This document shows positions 17,477-26,525 of a DNA stretch of 64,000 nt, one piece after another. Under the pieces are notes generated by a model. That model saw only the letters and a list, made by a program, of their open reading frames with translations, was not told the DNA's origin and ran no database searches. The DNA comes from PALSA-1006 sp963733265 (GTDB taxonomy: Bacteria > Pseudomonadota > Gammaproteobacteria > Burkholderiales > Gallionellaceae). A program made the translations under genes and the position numbers. How positions within the stretch are numbered: position 1 is the stretch's first letter; each line of letters starts with the position of its first letter. The stretch lies in the NCBI GenBank assembly GCA_963733265.1, contig CAVTCF010000003.1, positions 186,001 to 250,000 on the forward strand, read 5' to 3'.

Positions 17477-17929
17477 TCAGCTAAACAGTCTGCTGAAAAA
17501 CCCTTTTCTCTTTTCTACGAATTCATCATGAGACAGATTTTTCTTAAAAGATTCAACATAGTCCGCATCGTCGCGCTTAATGTGGTTGAACAGCCATGTG
17601 ACAAGAAGATTATTCAACTCCAGTGAAATATCCTCGCCCAACTTGAACCGTTCCTGATATTCGGCTACACGTCTTGCAAACAATTCATGCACTCTTTTGT
17701 GGGCCTTCAAGTACGGGTAGTGCGCTTCTTCTTGCATGCTTTCCTCAAACGCGAAATGTGAAAGCGTGTAATCCACCAACTCGTCAATTACCGTGCCTAT
17801 ATCTTCCTTTTTAAGTCCGCGCGTACGGGCATCGTAAAGATCATTAATATATTCCACGATTCTTTTATGCTGATTGTCGATAACAGAAAAGCCTGTTTCC
17901 AAGTCCTTACTCCATACCATCTTTGCCAT
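17477..17929 (-). CDS. Bacteriohemerythrin
   Basis: 150 residues, a single hemerythrin domain. The di-iron ligands are visible: His21 (DNQHKRI), His58 and Glu62 (HFAFEE), His77 and His81 (KAHKRVHELF), His116 and Asp120 or Asp121 (NHIKRDD). It binds oxygen reversibly and in bacteria serves as oxygen carrier, scavenger or sensor, fitting a microaerophile. A strong GGGAGGA ribosome site precedes the ATG. It is monocistronic by spacing, 97 bases downstream of the PAS-GGDEF-EAL gene in genomic order but on the same strand and transcribed before it; a functional link to c-di-GMP control of oxygen taxis is plausible, not shown. Confidence 0.95.
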   Translation of the reverse strand: MAKMVWSKDLETGFSVIDNQHKRIVEYINDLYDARTRGLKKEDIGTVIDELVDYTLSHFAFEESMQEEAHYPYLKAHKRVHELFARRVAEYQERFKLGEDISLELNNLLVTWLFNHIKRDDADYVESFKKNLSHDEFVEKRKGFFSRLFS

Positions 17930-18071
17930 ACAATCCTCCCAAATTCTAAATATTTTGCCTCAAGTATCGGCTTCGCCAGACTTGATATTTTTAATTCAAC
18001 CAAACCACTTAAGGCAAATAATATATACCAATATTACGTGATTTGCACAAAGGTTATTATTAGATGCTAGC

Positions 18072-18392
18072 TCATTTATTCTTATTGTCGTTGTCGTCGC
18101 CAAAATTTATGGAAATAGGGAGGCTGCAATCAAGGTCTGCATGAGCAATTATTTTTCCGGCCTTATCAACTGTAAATGACTTGGTGCAAGTTTTATCTTG
18201 ATTAAAATTATACTTTTTCCAAGTCAGGATTCTCATCCCATCCTGGGTTTCTTGCGTGGAAAATGGGACGCCCCACAACGAGACAACCTCTGAGTCTTGG
18301 TGCCCCATCCATTGTCCCATTTCATTATAAGTTGAAGCGCAACCGGCTAACGAGGCAATGGCAAGCAGGTAAACAGTTTGTATAAGTTTCAT
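18072..18392 (-). CDS. Small outer-membrane-type lipoprotein, unknown function
   Basis: 106 residues from the ATG at 18392, chosen because it gives a clean signal peptide with lipobox LAGC (MKLIQTVYLLAIASLAGC). A longer frame upstream adds non-signal residues. The mature part contains WMGHQDSEVVSLWGVPFSTQ, which resembles small lipoproteins of the type that precede or follow transport operons (SmpA/BamE-like WGxP pattern), and ends in an acidic Asn/Asp tail. It lies 92 bases downstream of exbD on the same strand and may be the last gene of the TonB operon, though the gap allows its own promoter. Confidence 0.6.
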   Translation of the reverse strand: MKLIQTVYLLAIASLAGCASTYNEMGQWMGHQDSEVVSLWGVPFSTQETQDGMRILTWKKYNFNQDKTCTKSFTVDKAGKIIAHADLDCSLPISINFGDDNDNKNK

Positions 18393-18484
18393 GGGGCGAG
18401 TCTTTGTTGGGCAGAAAGAGGTATTGTAATCCGAATTCACCCAATCAAAAAAACACCCCAATGATTGCAATCACAAGTTCTGGC

Positions 18485-18898
18485 TTATTTTTTGTTGAGG
18501 GTCAAGAAAGAAAGCTTGCTTACGCCTGCCTTCTGAGCAATTGCCATTACCTCGGCAACACGCCCATAGTTGACTGCTGTATCAGCCTGTATCTGTAATT
18601 GAAAATGCGGATCAGAAGCACGAGTCTTTAAAATGTCAGCCAAACCCGCATCGCTAAGATGTGCTGTTTCGAGCGAAATATCTCCTCTGGCATCAATGGA
18701 CAGACTTACTTTTTGCAGCTTATCGTTTTTTGCGACAGCATCGGTTTTGGGCAGATTTATCTTTAACGCTTGGGGAGCCAATAACGGAGCGGTGATAATA
18801 AACACCACCAGCAAAACCAACATCACGTCCACCAGTGGTGTGACGTTGATCTCGCTCATCATGCTGCCGCTATCTTGTGAGGAATTAGCTAAACTCAT
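18485..18898 (-). CDS. exbD: ExbD/TolR-family biopolymer transport protein
   Basis: 137 residues. One N-terminal membrane span (about 25-43, VMLVLLVVFIITAPLL) carries the conserved proton-path Asp24 in NVTPLVDVMLVLL. A periplasmic domain follows. With ExbB it forms the proton-driven motor that energises TonB. GAGG precedes the ATG, seven bases after the exbB stop. It is placed next to tonB and a receptor rather than tolA/tolB, so ExbD is preferred over TolR. Confidence 0.92.
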   Translation of the reverse strand: MSLANSSQDSGSMMSEINVTPLVDVMLVLLVVFIITAPLLAPQALKINLPKTDAVAKNDKLQKVSLSIDARGDISLETAHLSDAGLADILKTRASDPHFQLQIQADTAVNYGRVAEVMAIAQKAGVSKLSFLTLNKK

Positions 18899-18905
18899 TT
18901 CGACC

Positions 18906-19562
18906 TCAAAATTTGTAATCGTATTTCTGCGCCAGGCGCAGGAAATCGTGTGTGAAGTTGTCCAAATCAGTCAAATGTACTTTTAGACGACGCAGGAAGA
19001 AGTTGTATGCCAGCACGGCCGGTAATGCAGTGGCAATACCGATGGCGGTAGCAATCAGTGCTTCACCAATCGGACCGGCAACAACATCCAAAGAAGCGGA
19101 ACCACTTTGACCTATGCCCTGAAGCGCGTGCATAATGCCCCATACAGTGCCGAACAGCCCCACAAAAGGCGCGGTTGAACCAATAGTTGCGAGTTCTGCA
19201 AGGCCGCGTTCGTGATATCGTTGAATGTTCTGCAACGTCTGTCGCAATTGCCGCTCCAGCACATCCTGCGGAGCGCCCAGGTGCTTCAGTTCGGGCTTTA
19301 CTTCACCCAGGGACTTTAATTCTGTAAAACCAGCTTGTGCCAGACGCGCAATGTCACCTGTGCTATTCAGTGCAACATCCCCCGCTTTGTTCCATTCGTG
19401 CACAGACCAGAAACTTTCATTAAATACGCGGTCATTTTTTTTTGCTTGCCAATGCTTCCAAAATTTGAACAGTGCAATTGACCATGTCACAACCGAAAGA
19501 AGTATTAGCACCGCTAATGTCGCGGAGACGATGGGGGAGTTGACTGAGAAAAAAATGTTCAT
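18906..19562 (-). CDS. exbB: ExbB/TolQ/MotA-family proton channel
   Basis: 218 residues, three membrane spans (about 10-32, 115-140 and 155-180). The conserved block TIGSTAPFVGLFGTVWGIMH followed by GIGQSG and GPIGEALIATAIGIATALPA is diagnostic of ExbB/TolQ. It forms the pentameric channel around ExbD in the inner membrane. Its ATG overlaps the tonB stop (ATGA), so the three energising genes are translationally coupled and follow the second receptor. Confidence 0.95.
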   Translation of the reverse strand: MNIFFSVNSPIVSATLAVLILLSVVTWSIALFKFWKHWQAKKNDRVFNESFWSVHEWNKAGDVALNSTGDIARLAQAGFTELKSLGEVKPELKHLGAPQDVLERQLRQTLQNIQRYHERGLAELATIGSTAPFVGLFGTVWGIMHALQGIGQSGSASLDVVAGPIGEALIATAIGIATALPAVLAYNFFLRRLKVHLTDLDNFTHDFLRLAQKYDYKF

Positions 19563-20251
19563 GCTTCGCTATCCTCTAAAGAAAATTTTATTGGAACCAG
19601 AAACCATTGAGTAACGGGTTGACCGGAACGTCGCGCAGGTATGAACTTCCAGCCTTTAACCGTCTGCAATGCGGCATTATCTAAAATGTCATATCCGCTA
19701 CTGGTTCGTACCATCACTTGTCCTGCTTTGCCTTCTGCCAGCACCTCAACATTCAATATGACTTTGCCGTGATACCCCATGCGGCGCGCCACCATCGGAT
19801 AAGCCGGGTGAGGATTATTCAAATAATCCGCTTTGTAATCCGGCTCGGTATTCACTACTGCCGGAGCAACTGGCATTGGGGGGGCTGCAATCGGAGTAGG
19901 AGCGGTAACCGTAACTGGAACAGGAATCGGCTGCGGTGCAGCCTCTGCCATTTCCTGCACAATTGGTTTAGGTATTTCAACTTTCTCAATCTTTGGTTGA
20001 GGCTTTGGTGGAGACGGCACCTGCGGTTGAGATACTTCAGGCTGTTGCACGGATATTGAAACTGACATTTCGTGTACTACAGCAGGTTGCTCATCCGGCC
20101 TTATTATCCATGCCAGTCCAAAACTGCCATGTAATAACAACACCAAAGTTACGATGCCTAAACGCTCACGCAATGCAGAGTTTTCAATTTTCTGCCCGTA
20201 CGAACGCTGAAGCCCCATTATTGATGCGGAAGAAAGTTCCAAGGTTGACAT
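19559..20251 (-). CDS. tonB: TonB energy-transducing protein
   Basis: 230 residues. A cytosolic N-terminus, a membrane anchor at about 31-50 (IVTLVLLLHGSFGLAWII), a Pro-rich periplasm-spanning segment at about 75-140 (PSPPKPQPKIEKVEIPKP) and a C-terminal TonB domain (NPHPAYPMVARRMGYHGKV, then GWKFIPA) are present in the expected order. It transmits proton-motive force from ExbBD to the TonB box of outer-membrane receptors. It begins directly after the receptor stop at 20252, so it is dedicated to this operon, probably serving both receptors encoded here. Confidence 0.95.
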   Translation of the reverse strand: MSTLELSSASIMGLQRSYGQKIENSALRERLGIVTLVLLLHGSFGLAWIIRPDEQPAVVHEMSVSISVQQPEVSQPQVPSPPKPQPKIEKVEIPKPIVQEMAEAAPQPIPVPVTVTAPTPIAAPPMPVAPAVVNTEPDYKADYLNNPHPAYPMVARRMGYHGKVILNVEVLAEGKAGQVMVRTSSGYDILDNAALQTVKGWKFIPARRSGQPVTQWFLVPIKFSLEDSEA

Positions 20252-22426
20252 CTAAAAGCGCCCCTCAATCGTTGCCATGACTGTGCTATAGCCGGCGTCC
20301 ACCGTATGAAGTTGCCATGTGTTTCCGCCATAAATATATAATGTCTGCTTTACCGTATCAGCTTTAAAAATATTCTGCCCACTCAGACGCAAATTGAATT
20401 TTGGATTAAGCTTGTATAACCAAAATGCATCTACAGTCGTTCGTGCTTCGGTATAGCCAGTTTGCACTCCGGGAACATCTGTCTCGCTACGGCCTGAAAT
20501 TTGTAGCGATATACCATAGCTTGATTTCAACTTGGGCAAGTTGGCATCAACGCCGGATGAAAAAACATACTTTGGTGTATCGCGAGCCATGCGCTGAATG
20601 CCGAGACTTGAATCATCCACTGTTGCTTTTGGTAATGTGAGATGAGCCTTAACTGTTGCACCGCTCCAGCCCAGACTATCCGTGCGAATTTTGCCATCCA
20701 GCTCCAAGCCCCAATGCAAAGCACTGCCGACGTTGTAAGGACGATCAACCCAACGAACACCCTCCAAATCAATACTGCGTTCTGTAAAGTTTTGTGTAGA
20801 ACGAACATATAAGTTAGAGCCGAACACGCCGGCATTGTCGTCAAGGTAGCGTTCGGCTACAGCCTCGTAGTTAAGGCTAGTCTCGGGTTGTAAATTAGGA
20901 TTGCCACGTTTATCTGCCAGAACTGGCGTGTTTTCAGCAAGACTTGGAACTGCCGCATTGCTAATCTCGTCCAGTTTCGGTGCTTTCATACCTGCACCCA
21001 GTGAAGAGCGAATTACCCACTTATCCTCCGGCTCCCAACGAACTGCAACAGAAGGCAATAAACGAATATCCTGTTGTGTCACACCGGCTGAATTTAATGC
21101 AACACTTTCACCACGAAGTCCGTAGGTATAAGTTAAATTTGGGCGTTCCATCCAGTCATCTTGCACCCATAACGTGCTCTGCTGCTCTTGCGACTGATAA
21201 GAACCTGAGTCAACGAAAGCGCCTGTAAAATATTGCGTATCATTGCGATTCATACTTATGTCTTCAACGCCGACGGCGAGCAAATGTTCAGCAATCGGTT
21301 TGTCAAACCGCAATGCAATGTTGAGTTCAGTATCGTTCGTTGTTGTTTGTTGGACTGATGGAGTCGGCACATTATTAGCATCATATTCATTCAGTGTTAT
21401 TTCTGAAGTACGCTGCCCGCTGTTAATTGATGCTCTCCCGGAAAACTTTGACTCGCCGAAATATTTTTCGCCTTCGACGCGAAGACGCGATAAATGCTGC
21501 AAATCGTTCTCGCTTGTAACACGATACCCGTTGTATCCCAAGCCTGTGCCAGCAGACGGATTAGCATAATCCGTCAATGCTGTTTCACTGTTTTTTTCGG
21601 TCGGGCCATAAAAATATAATGGCGAAATAGTCAGGCTATCGTTACCATCTTTCCAGGTAAAGCGGGGAGAAATTGAGTGATGCCCCAAGTTTGAAACGCC
21701 ACTTTCATTTTCTTGCCGCCATAAAGTACGTGTTCCCGCTGTCGTATTTTGCAAATCAGCCAAGTGCCGGACTGGTGTGTCACTCCAAATTAGTGAAATC
21801 GGAAAAGTCCAGGAAAAATTGCCTTCGCCACCATTCTGGGTCAGAGCGAGTTGATCGTATGGTTCTGACCCCCGACTACCAACTCCTACACGAACCTCTG
21901 TAGAACTTTTTGGCAATGCTTTCTTTAAAATCAAGTTCACCGTTATAGGTGCGCCGCCACCAAATTCCGCCGAAGATCCGCGAAGAATTTCAACACGCTC
22001 CAGATCGCCGGAAGGCAATCGCCCGATTACTCCGGCCCCCATCGATCCGCTTCCGGCAGAACGTTCACCATCAATCAATATTTGTACCGAATCACGCGAC
22101 ATGCCACGGGCACGTTGTGCAGACGATCCACCGCTAATTATCTCGACACCGGGCAATTTTCCAAGCACTTCACCAATTGTCATCACGCTCATGTTATCAA
22201 TCTGTTTGCGATCGACAATAATTTTTTGCGAGGTGGACTCGCGGCGCTCTCCCACATCATCGTTTTTGGCTGTCACTTTAATTTCCTGAAGTGACAGCGG
22301 TTCTTCGGCTAAAACTATCGGTGTATATGCCATGCTTGCTAGTACAGCAAATAACCTGGCGTTGCACCAAAAAGGCTTAACCGAGTGCCTGAACTTGAGA
22401 TATTTTATATTTCCATAACATTTCAT
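20252..22426 (-). CDS. TonB-dependent outer-membrane receptor (first)
   Basis: 724 residues. Signal region up to about residue 40 (MAYTPIVLAEEPLS), a TonB-box-like LQEIKVTAK, a plug domain (about 60-190: IGEVLGKLPGVEIISGGSSA, VQILIDGERSAGSG, VEILRGSSAEFGGGAPITVN) and a C-terminal beta-barrel ending in MATIEGRF with terminal Phe. These are the parts of a 22-strand receptor for ferric siderophores, cobalamin or other metal complexes. The ligand cannot be inferred. It is followed immediately by tonB-exbB-exbD and preceded by the PepSY protein gene, the usual partner of siderophore receptors. AGGA lies eight bases upstream of the start. Confidence 0.93.
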   Translation of the reverse strand: MKCYGNIKYLKFRHSVKPFWCNARLFAVLASMAYTPIVLAEEPLSLQEIKVTAKNDDVGERRESTSQKIIVDRKQIDNMSVMTIGEVLGKLPGVEIISGGSSAQRARGMSRDSVQILIDGERSAGSGSMGAGVIGRLPSGDLERVEILRGSSAEFGGGAPITVNLILKKALPKSSTEVRVGVGSRGSEPYDQLALTQNGGEGNFSWTFPISLIWSDTPVRHLADLQNTTAGTRTLWRQENESGVSNLGHHSISPRFTWKDGNDSLTISPLYFYGPTEKNSETALTDYANPSAGTGLGYNGYRVTSENDLQHLSRLRVEGEKYFGESKFSGRASINSGQRTSEITLNEYDANNVPTPSVQQTTTNDTELNIALRFDKPIAEHLLAVGVEDISMNRNDTQYFTGAFVDSGSYQSQEQQSTLWVQDDWMERPNLTYTYGLRGESVALNSAGVTQQDIRLLPSVAVRWEPEDKWVIRSSLGAGMKAPKLDEISNAAVPSLAENTPVLADKRGNPNLQPETSLNYEAVAERYLDDNAGVFGSNLYVRSTQNFTERSIDLEGVRWVDRPYNVGSALHWGLELDGKIRTDSLGWSGATVKAHLTLPKATVDDSSLGIQRMARDTPKYVFSSGVDANLPKLKSSYGISLQISGRSETDVPGVQTGYTEARTTVDAFWLYKLNPKFNLRLSGQNIFKADTVKQTLYIYGGNTWQLHTVDAGYSTVMATIEGRF

Positions 22427-22437
22427 TGAACAATGTC

Positions 22438-23664
22438 CTAAGAATTTATGTTCCCGGTTTTTGTGAAAACAATAGCCTCACTTCGAACCTCATCGGAAGC
22501 TGACGCTGTCTGAGTTTTCTTGGCGTCGCGTGCTTTGGCCTTCTTGGCGTAAATCAAGAAGCCCGTCACACATATGACTGTGATGACAATACCGCTCAAT
22601 AAAATAATGATTTGCCCGATGACGCCAAATATGCGCCCGGAGTGTAGCGGGAACAGCCAGGCCATAAAGGTATCGCCAGGGGTTTCCGTACTGCGGTCAT
22701 GCACATGCATGAGTTCGCCATTCGTCGCATTGACGTACACTCTGGTCATGCCGACTTCTTCGGTTAGATCGTTCGGGCCTTTCATCGACACAATAAATTT
22801 GCGCGTATCCGGCAGAAAAGTTAGCCCACCTACCGTTAAATCAGGTTTGGTCTGTTGCGCCAGTTTGATTGCGCCGTCCCATGAGGCGGTATCCACCAAC
22901 CATTTCGCATTAGGATCAACATGGCAGGCACATTCAACAGTAGTAATCGGGGAGAATTTATTAACGACCCATTTGAACTGTTCGTTCAAATTAAGATAGA
23001 TACTGGATAAAGCCAAAACTAGCAACACGGGCAATATCCACATACTGCCGGAACGATGCATATCAAAATTCAGTTTATGACCTGCATCTTTCCAACGGAA
23101 TTGAAATGATTTTTTCCAGCTCTTCAAATTCGGGAAAGACAGATATACCGCACCAAAGTGATCCAGTAACCACAACACTGCGGCGATACCCATCAGCCAT
23201 TTCCCGAAATCGCCCAGAATAAGGGTGTAGTGCAAGGTAGCAATGAAAGGCATGATGTGGCGTTTGTCCAAACCGAATTCGCCGCTCTCACGCACACCCA
23301 GCACTTTGCCGGAATAAGGGTCCATGAATACTGTACGGTACTTGCCGACGCGCTTGAACATGCTGGGCTCTTCGCTGCCTGCAACGCTAGGTATACGCAA
23401 ATAAAATTCGAAAGCTCTGTCAGGCTCTGCCGGAGAACGCACAAATGTTACGCGCCTGCCCGAAAAAGCCGCTTCAGCACGCGGCACTAACTCATCCATC
23501 GCTAAACGATGCCCTGAGGGCTGAACATAGAACCAATCTTTGTTGAGCGTGTGATCTATCTCTTTATCGAACGAAATAATGGTTCCGGTAATTGCCGCAA
23601 TAGCGATAAAAGCCAACACTGCCAGACCAGCCCAACGATGCAAAAACACGATTGATTTACGCAT
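22438..23664 (-). CDS. PepSY-associated TM protein (siderophore-reductase-like)
   Basis: 408 residues with four membrane spans (about 10-30, 140-160, 195-220 and 350-372). The N-terminus RKSIVFLHRWAGLAVLAFIA is the hallmark of PepSY_TM proteins, and the periplasmic loops contain PepSY-like segments. Members such as FoxB and PiuB sit in the inner membrane and are implicated in reducing ferric siderophores or in iron release. The His in FLHRW and others in the spans could bind heme. It is ordered directly before the receptor, 11 bases apart. Expression start is supported by GGGGAGGA six bases ahead of the ATG. Confidence 0.85.
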   Translation of the reverse strand: MRKSIVFLHRWAGLAVLAFIAIAAITGTIISFDKEIDHTLNKDWFYVQPSGHRLAMDELVPRAEAAFSGRRVTFVRSPAEPDRAFEFYLRIPSVAGSEEPSMFKRVGKYRTVFMDPYSGKVLGVRESGEFGLDKRHIMPFIATLHYTLILGDFGKWLMGIAAVLWLLDHFGAVYLSFPNLKSWKKSFQFRWKDAGHKLNFDMHRSGSMWILPVLLVLALSSIYLNLNEQFKWVVNKFSPITTVECACHVDPNAKWLVDTASWDGAIKLAQQTKPDLTVGGLTFLPDTRKFIVSMKGPNDLTEEVGMTRVYVNATNGELMHVHDRSTETPGDTFMAWLFPLHSGRIFGVIGQIIILLSGIVITVICVTGFLIYAKKAKARDAKKTQTASASDEVRSEAIVFTKTGNINS

Positions 23665-23740
23665 ACATCCTCCCCAAAAAATGACCTACCGATTATTGCA
23701 AAAATATTTGCGTGTTCCCTGCGGCATTTCGCCGCAGCCT

Positions 23741-24427
23741 TTACCATCTCGCCAGATTACTAATTCCGACTGCTATTAAAAGCAGCGCACTAATACGTTC
23801 GATTACGGGGCGCCAACTATTTAATTGTTCGCGCAAACGCGTACCTAAATACGCCAGACCTATGCCATAGATGATTGCGGGAATAACAATCGCCCCCAAC
23901 CCGAAACTCATTCCCAATAACAGTCCACCTGTAGCAGTACCTGTCATGGCTGCCGAGAACAACACGATCCCTAACGGTGCGCAGGGCGTAAGCGCCATAC
24001 TGACTCCCATCAAAAACAATCCCGCTGGCATGAGAACCGACGAACTTTCTTTTTTGTCCATACGTTGCAAGGGAACACTTTGACCTTTTTCAGAAACGCA
24101 TGCCTTGCCTGATTTGCGCAGCAACAGCGCTAATCCCATCAGCAACGCAGCGCAACCAATAACAATGCGAATAGTGTCTGTTGCAATGGCATCTTTGACG
24201 TAATTAGCCAGAGCACCCGCGATCAATCCAAAGCTGCCATAGGCAGTCAGCCTGCCTAAAGACAAAGGCAAAATTATTTGCCAAGATTTTTTGATGCCGC
24301 TGTCACTGGCGAGGAATACCGGCCCCAGAAAAGGGGCGCAGCTAATGAGGCACGGCCCCAAACCATAAGCGAAACCCAAGGCTGCGGCCATGGGTGCCCC
24401 GATAACCATGTTGACCGGAACAATCAT
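23741..24427 (-). CDS. CcdA/SafE-like integral membrane protein
   Basis: 228 residues, six predicted spans. Two Cys-Pro-rich repeats, GPCLISCAPFLGP near the N-terminus and LTPCAPLGIVL near residue 140, are the signature of the DsbD/CcdA transmembrane family and of SafE-like (UreH-domain) transporters. In CcdA such cysteines carry electrons across the membrane to periplasmic thiol proteins. The ATG overlaps the activator gene stop (ATGA), so it is coupled to it. It might pass reducing equivalents to the periplasm or move a metal or sulfur ion; sequence cannot decide. Confidence 0.7.
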   Translation of the reverse strand: MIVPVNMVIGAPMAAALGFAYGLGPCLISCAPFLGPVFLASDSGIKKSWQIILPLSLGRLTAYGSFGLIAGALANYVKDAIATDTIRIVIGCAALLMGLALLLRKSGKACVSEKGQSVPLQRMDKKESSSVLMPAGLFLMGVSMALTPCAPLGIVLFSAAMTGTATGGLLLGMSFGLGAIVIPAIIYGIGLAYLGTRLREQLNSWRPVIERISALLLIAVGISNLARW

Positions 24428-25239
24428 GCCGGCTCCAGAGTCTGATCAGCCATGAACTCATTACGTGCCAACATGGCCGCTCCAAAAGCTGTAGTGGTCT
24501 GAGGATATTCAGGCACAACCAACTCCCTGCCCAGCTCATCTTGTATTGCCGCGACTAAACCCTTATTGAGTGCGGGGCCGCCATCGAAATACACACGATC
24601 TTCAATGCCAACTCTTTTTGCCAAACGTACAGTACGAGAGGCAATTGAATAATGTATGCCGGCAATGATCTCAGGTTTACCATGCCCCTTGGCGAGCAAG
24701 CCGATAATTTCTGACTCGGCAAATACGGTGCAGGTGCTGTTGATATTGAGCGGGGCAGTCGTGGCCTGAAAGTGACAGTCTCCAAGCTCCTCCAAGTCCA
24801 AATCCATGTTGCGTGCTGCCACATCCAGAAAGCGCCCGGTACCCGCCGCGCATTTGTCATTCATCACAAAGTTAACGACGTTGCCGGTGTTGTCGAGTTG
24901 GATGGCTTTCGAATCTTGCCCGCCGATATTGATGATGGTGCGTACACCGCCATAAGCCTTGCCAGTCTCAAATGCACCAATGGCATTGGCTGTGATCTCG
25001 CTGATCGAGTCATCGGCTTCTTTGAACAACTTGCGTCCATAGCCGGTCGCGATAAGATAGCGCACATGTTCCCGCTTCAAGTTTAATTTGCCGAGGAGAG
25101 TATTCAGAGCCTCTGTCGAGTTTTTATGAAACAAGCTGCCGGAAGCCGTGACATGCACCCCGGCGATTTCCCCGTCTTCATTTACCACCGCTACTTTGAT
25201 GGCGGTAGAGCCCACATCTATGCCTGCAAAATATTTCAT
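24424..25239 (-). CDS. 2-hydroxyacyl-CoA dehydratase activator (BadF/BadG/BcrA/BcrD ATPase)
   Basis: 271 residues, the HgdC/archerase type. An ASKHA ATPase fold with GIDVGSTAIK (6-15), NIGGQDSK (104-111) and AFGAAMLA is seen. The [4Fe-4S] cluster of the dimer is held by Cys130 (NDKCAAGTGRF) and Cys170 (NSTCTVFAESE), both present. ATP hydrolysis drives an electron at very low potential into the partner iron-sulfur protein. It overlaps that partner (25236) by four bases, ATGA, which makes the pairing firm. Soluble and oxygen-sensitive by family. Whether the physiological electron donor is the membrane polyferredoxin two genes upstream is inference. Confidence 0.95.
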   Translation of the reverse strand: MKYFAGIDVGSTAIKVAVVNEDGEIAGVHVTASGSLFHKNSTEALNTLLGKLNLKREHVRYLIATGYGRKLFKEADDSISEITANAIGAFETGKAYGGVRTIINIGGQDSKAIQLDNTGNVVNFVMNDKCAAGTGRFLDVAARNMDLDLEELGDCHFQATTAPLNINSTCTVFAESEIIGLLAKGHGKPEIIAGIHYSIASRTVRLAKRVGIEDRVYFDGGPALNKGLVAAIQDELGRELVVPEYPQTTTAFGAAMLARNEFMADQTLEPA

Positions 25240-26525
25240 GCGCGTTGTTTCCTTCTGTTTTTTAGAGATTCCAAAAATGCTTCGATACGGGTGGACAACT
25301 GACCCTTGTCATCCGGGCTGTAATCTGTTTCCACATACAACAGAGGAATACCCGCTTTGTTGAAGGCATCCGCCACACTGCGATATTCCATCTCGTATAC
25401 CTGGCAGCCTGCGAATGCCTGATACACCACACCATCCGCGTTAAAGCTGGAAACCAGATCAAGCAAACGCCGTTTGCGATCATCATTACGGGTAAAAACA
25501 GGACAGGTGCAGGGCTTAAGATATTTGTCCGCCAGACTGTCAACCATATCGTTAACCAACCATTCATCTACTGCCGTCATGTCATACAACATGCGGTTGG
25601 CGGAACAAGTTTCATCTGTTACCACCACGCCCCCTGATTCTTCGATCAGCAAGGGCAATTTAAGATTGGGGAATATCGGGGGCGAGCCAGTGAACAACAC
25701 GCGCGGTGCTTTACTCTGTACGGCCTTGAATCCTGACTTTTCACGTTGCGCTAATTCTTCATTCAGCTTCTCCACTGCCAAAGTCCATTGATCAATGTCA
25801 TCAAAAAAATAGGCATTGGTTACCAGAAATGCATCTTTACCCAAGATCAAGGAAGGGGACTTGCGGCGAAAGTTGTGCAGCTTGCGAAAAGCGGCTTGGG
25901 CGCGACTAGTTTTGTTCATTGCCTCTTTTAAATTTTTTCGAGTCAGCTTTCGTCCTGTCAATTCGCGCAGGCGTGCAGCAAACTGCCGTACAGAACGCTG
26001 CCAGTAGACGCGTGAAGCTTCGCTTTCTTTGACATTGGGAAACTCAAGGTCATACACCTGATAGCCCATGCTTTCCATCATCGCACTGGATTTTTTCTTT
26101 TGGTCGCAAGTGGTCGGATTGACGATCATGTCCGGCTTGCCGATCTTGGGAACCACATTTTCAGAATTGAGCATGCCCAGCGTTGCTTTAACCAGCGAGC
26201 AGGATTTCGCGGGCATAAAATCGGCACCGCGTTGGTCATAATGATATGAGCCATTGCATAGCCGCATCGGTGTCGCCCCGAAGGCGTAGATCAATTCTTC
26301 GGGTGTCTGAATACAGGTTGATCCGATCAATAAACCGTTATGCTTTAACTCCTCTCCATTACAGTAAACACGGCGAAACAAATCATAGAAATACTTCATC
26401 GACTCCGGGTTATCCTGAAAGTCATCAATGATATGATCCAACACATCTTGCGCCTCACCGGCTTGGCGAGACCGGCTGAAAGGTGCGGGTTGGATCGGGA
26501 TAATTTTTGCTGTTTCACTTTCCAT
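25236..26525 (-). CDS. 2-hydroxyacyl-CoA dehydratase-family / double-cubane cluster protein (HgdB-like)
   Basis: 429 residues of the HgdB/BcrB-C fold. Conserved segments include NGLLIGSTCIQTPEELIYAF and VNPTTCDQKKK. Nine cysteines, at 55, 71, 90, 109, 140, 307, 339, 341 and 374, could hold iron-sulfur clusters. Only one such subunit is encoded here, unlike the two-subunit dehydratases (HadBC, FldBC) or four-subunit benzoyl-CoA reductase. One subunit plus an activator is the plan of double-cubane cluster proteins, whose natural substrate is unknown and which can reduce small molecules such as acetylene or azide. There are no acyl-CoA pathway genes nearby, which favours that subtype; assignment is inference. 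It overlaps the polyferredoxin gene by 11 bases. Confidence 0.85.
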   Translation of the reverse strand: MESETAKIIPIQPAPFSRSRQAGEAQDVLDHIIDDFQDNPESMKYFYDLFRRVYCNGEELKHNGLLIGSTCIQTPEELIYAFGATPMRLCNGSYHYDQRGADFMPAKSCSLVKATLGMLNSENVVPKIGKPDMIVNPTTCDQKKKSSAMMESMGYQVYDLEFPNVKESEASRVYWQRSVRQFAARLRELTGRKLTRKNLKEAMNKTSRAQAAFRKLHNFRRKSPSLILGKDAFLVTNAYFFDDIDQWTLAVEKLNEELAQREKSGFKAVQSKAPRVLFTGSPPIFPNLKLPLLIEESGGVVVTDETCSANRMLYDMTAVDEWLVNDMVDSLADKYLKPCTCPVFTRNDDRKRRLLDLVSSFNADGVVYQAFAGCQVYEMEYRSVADAFNKAGIPLLYVETDYSPDDKGQLSTRIEAFLESLKNRRKQRA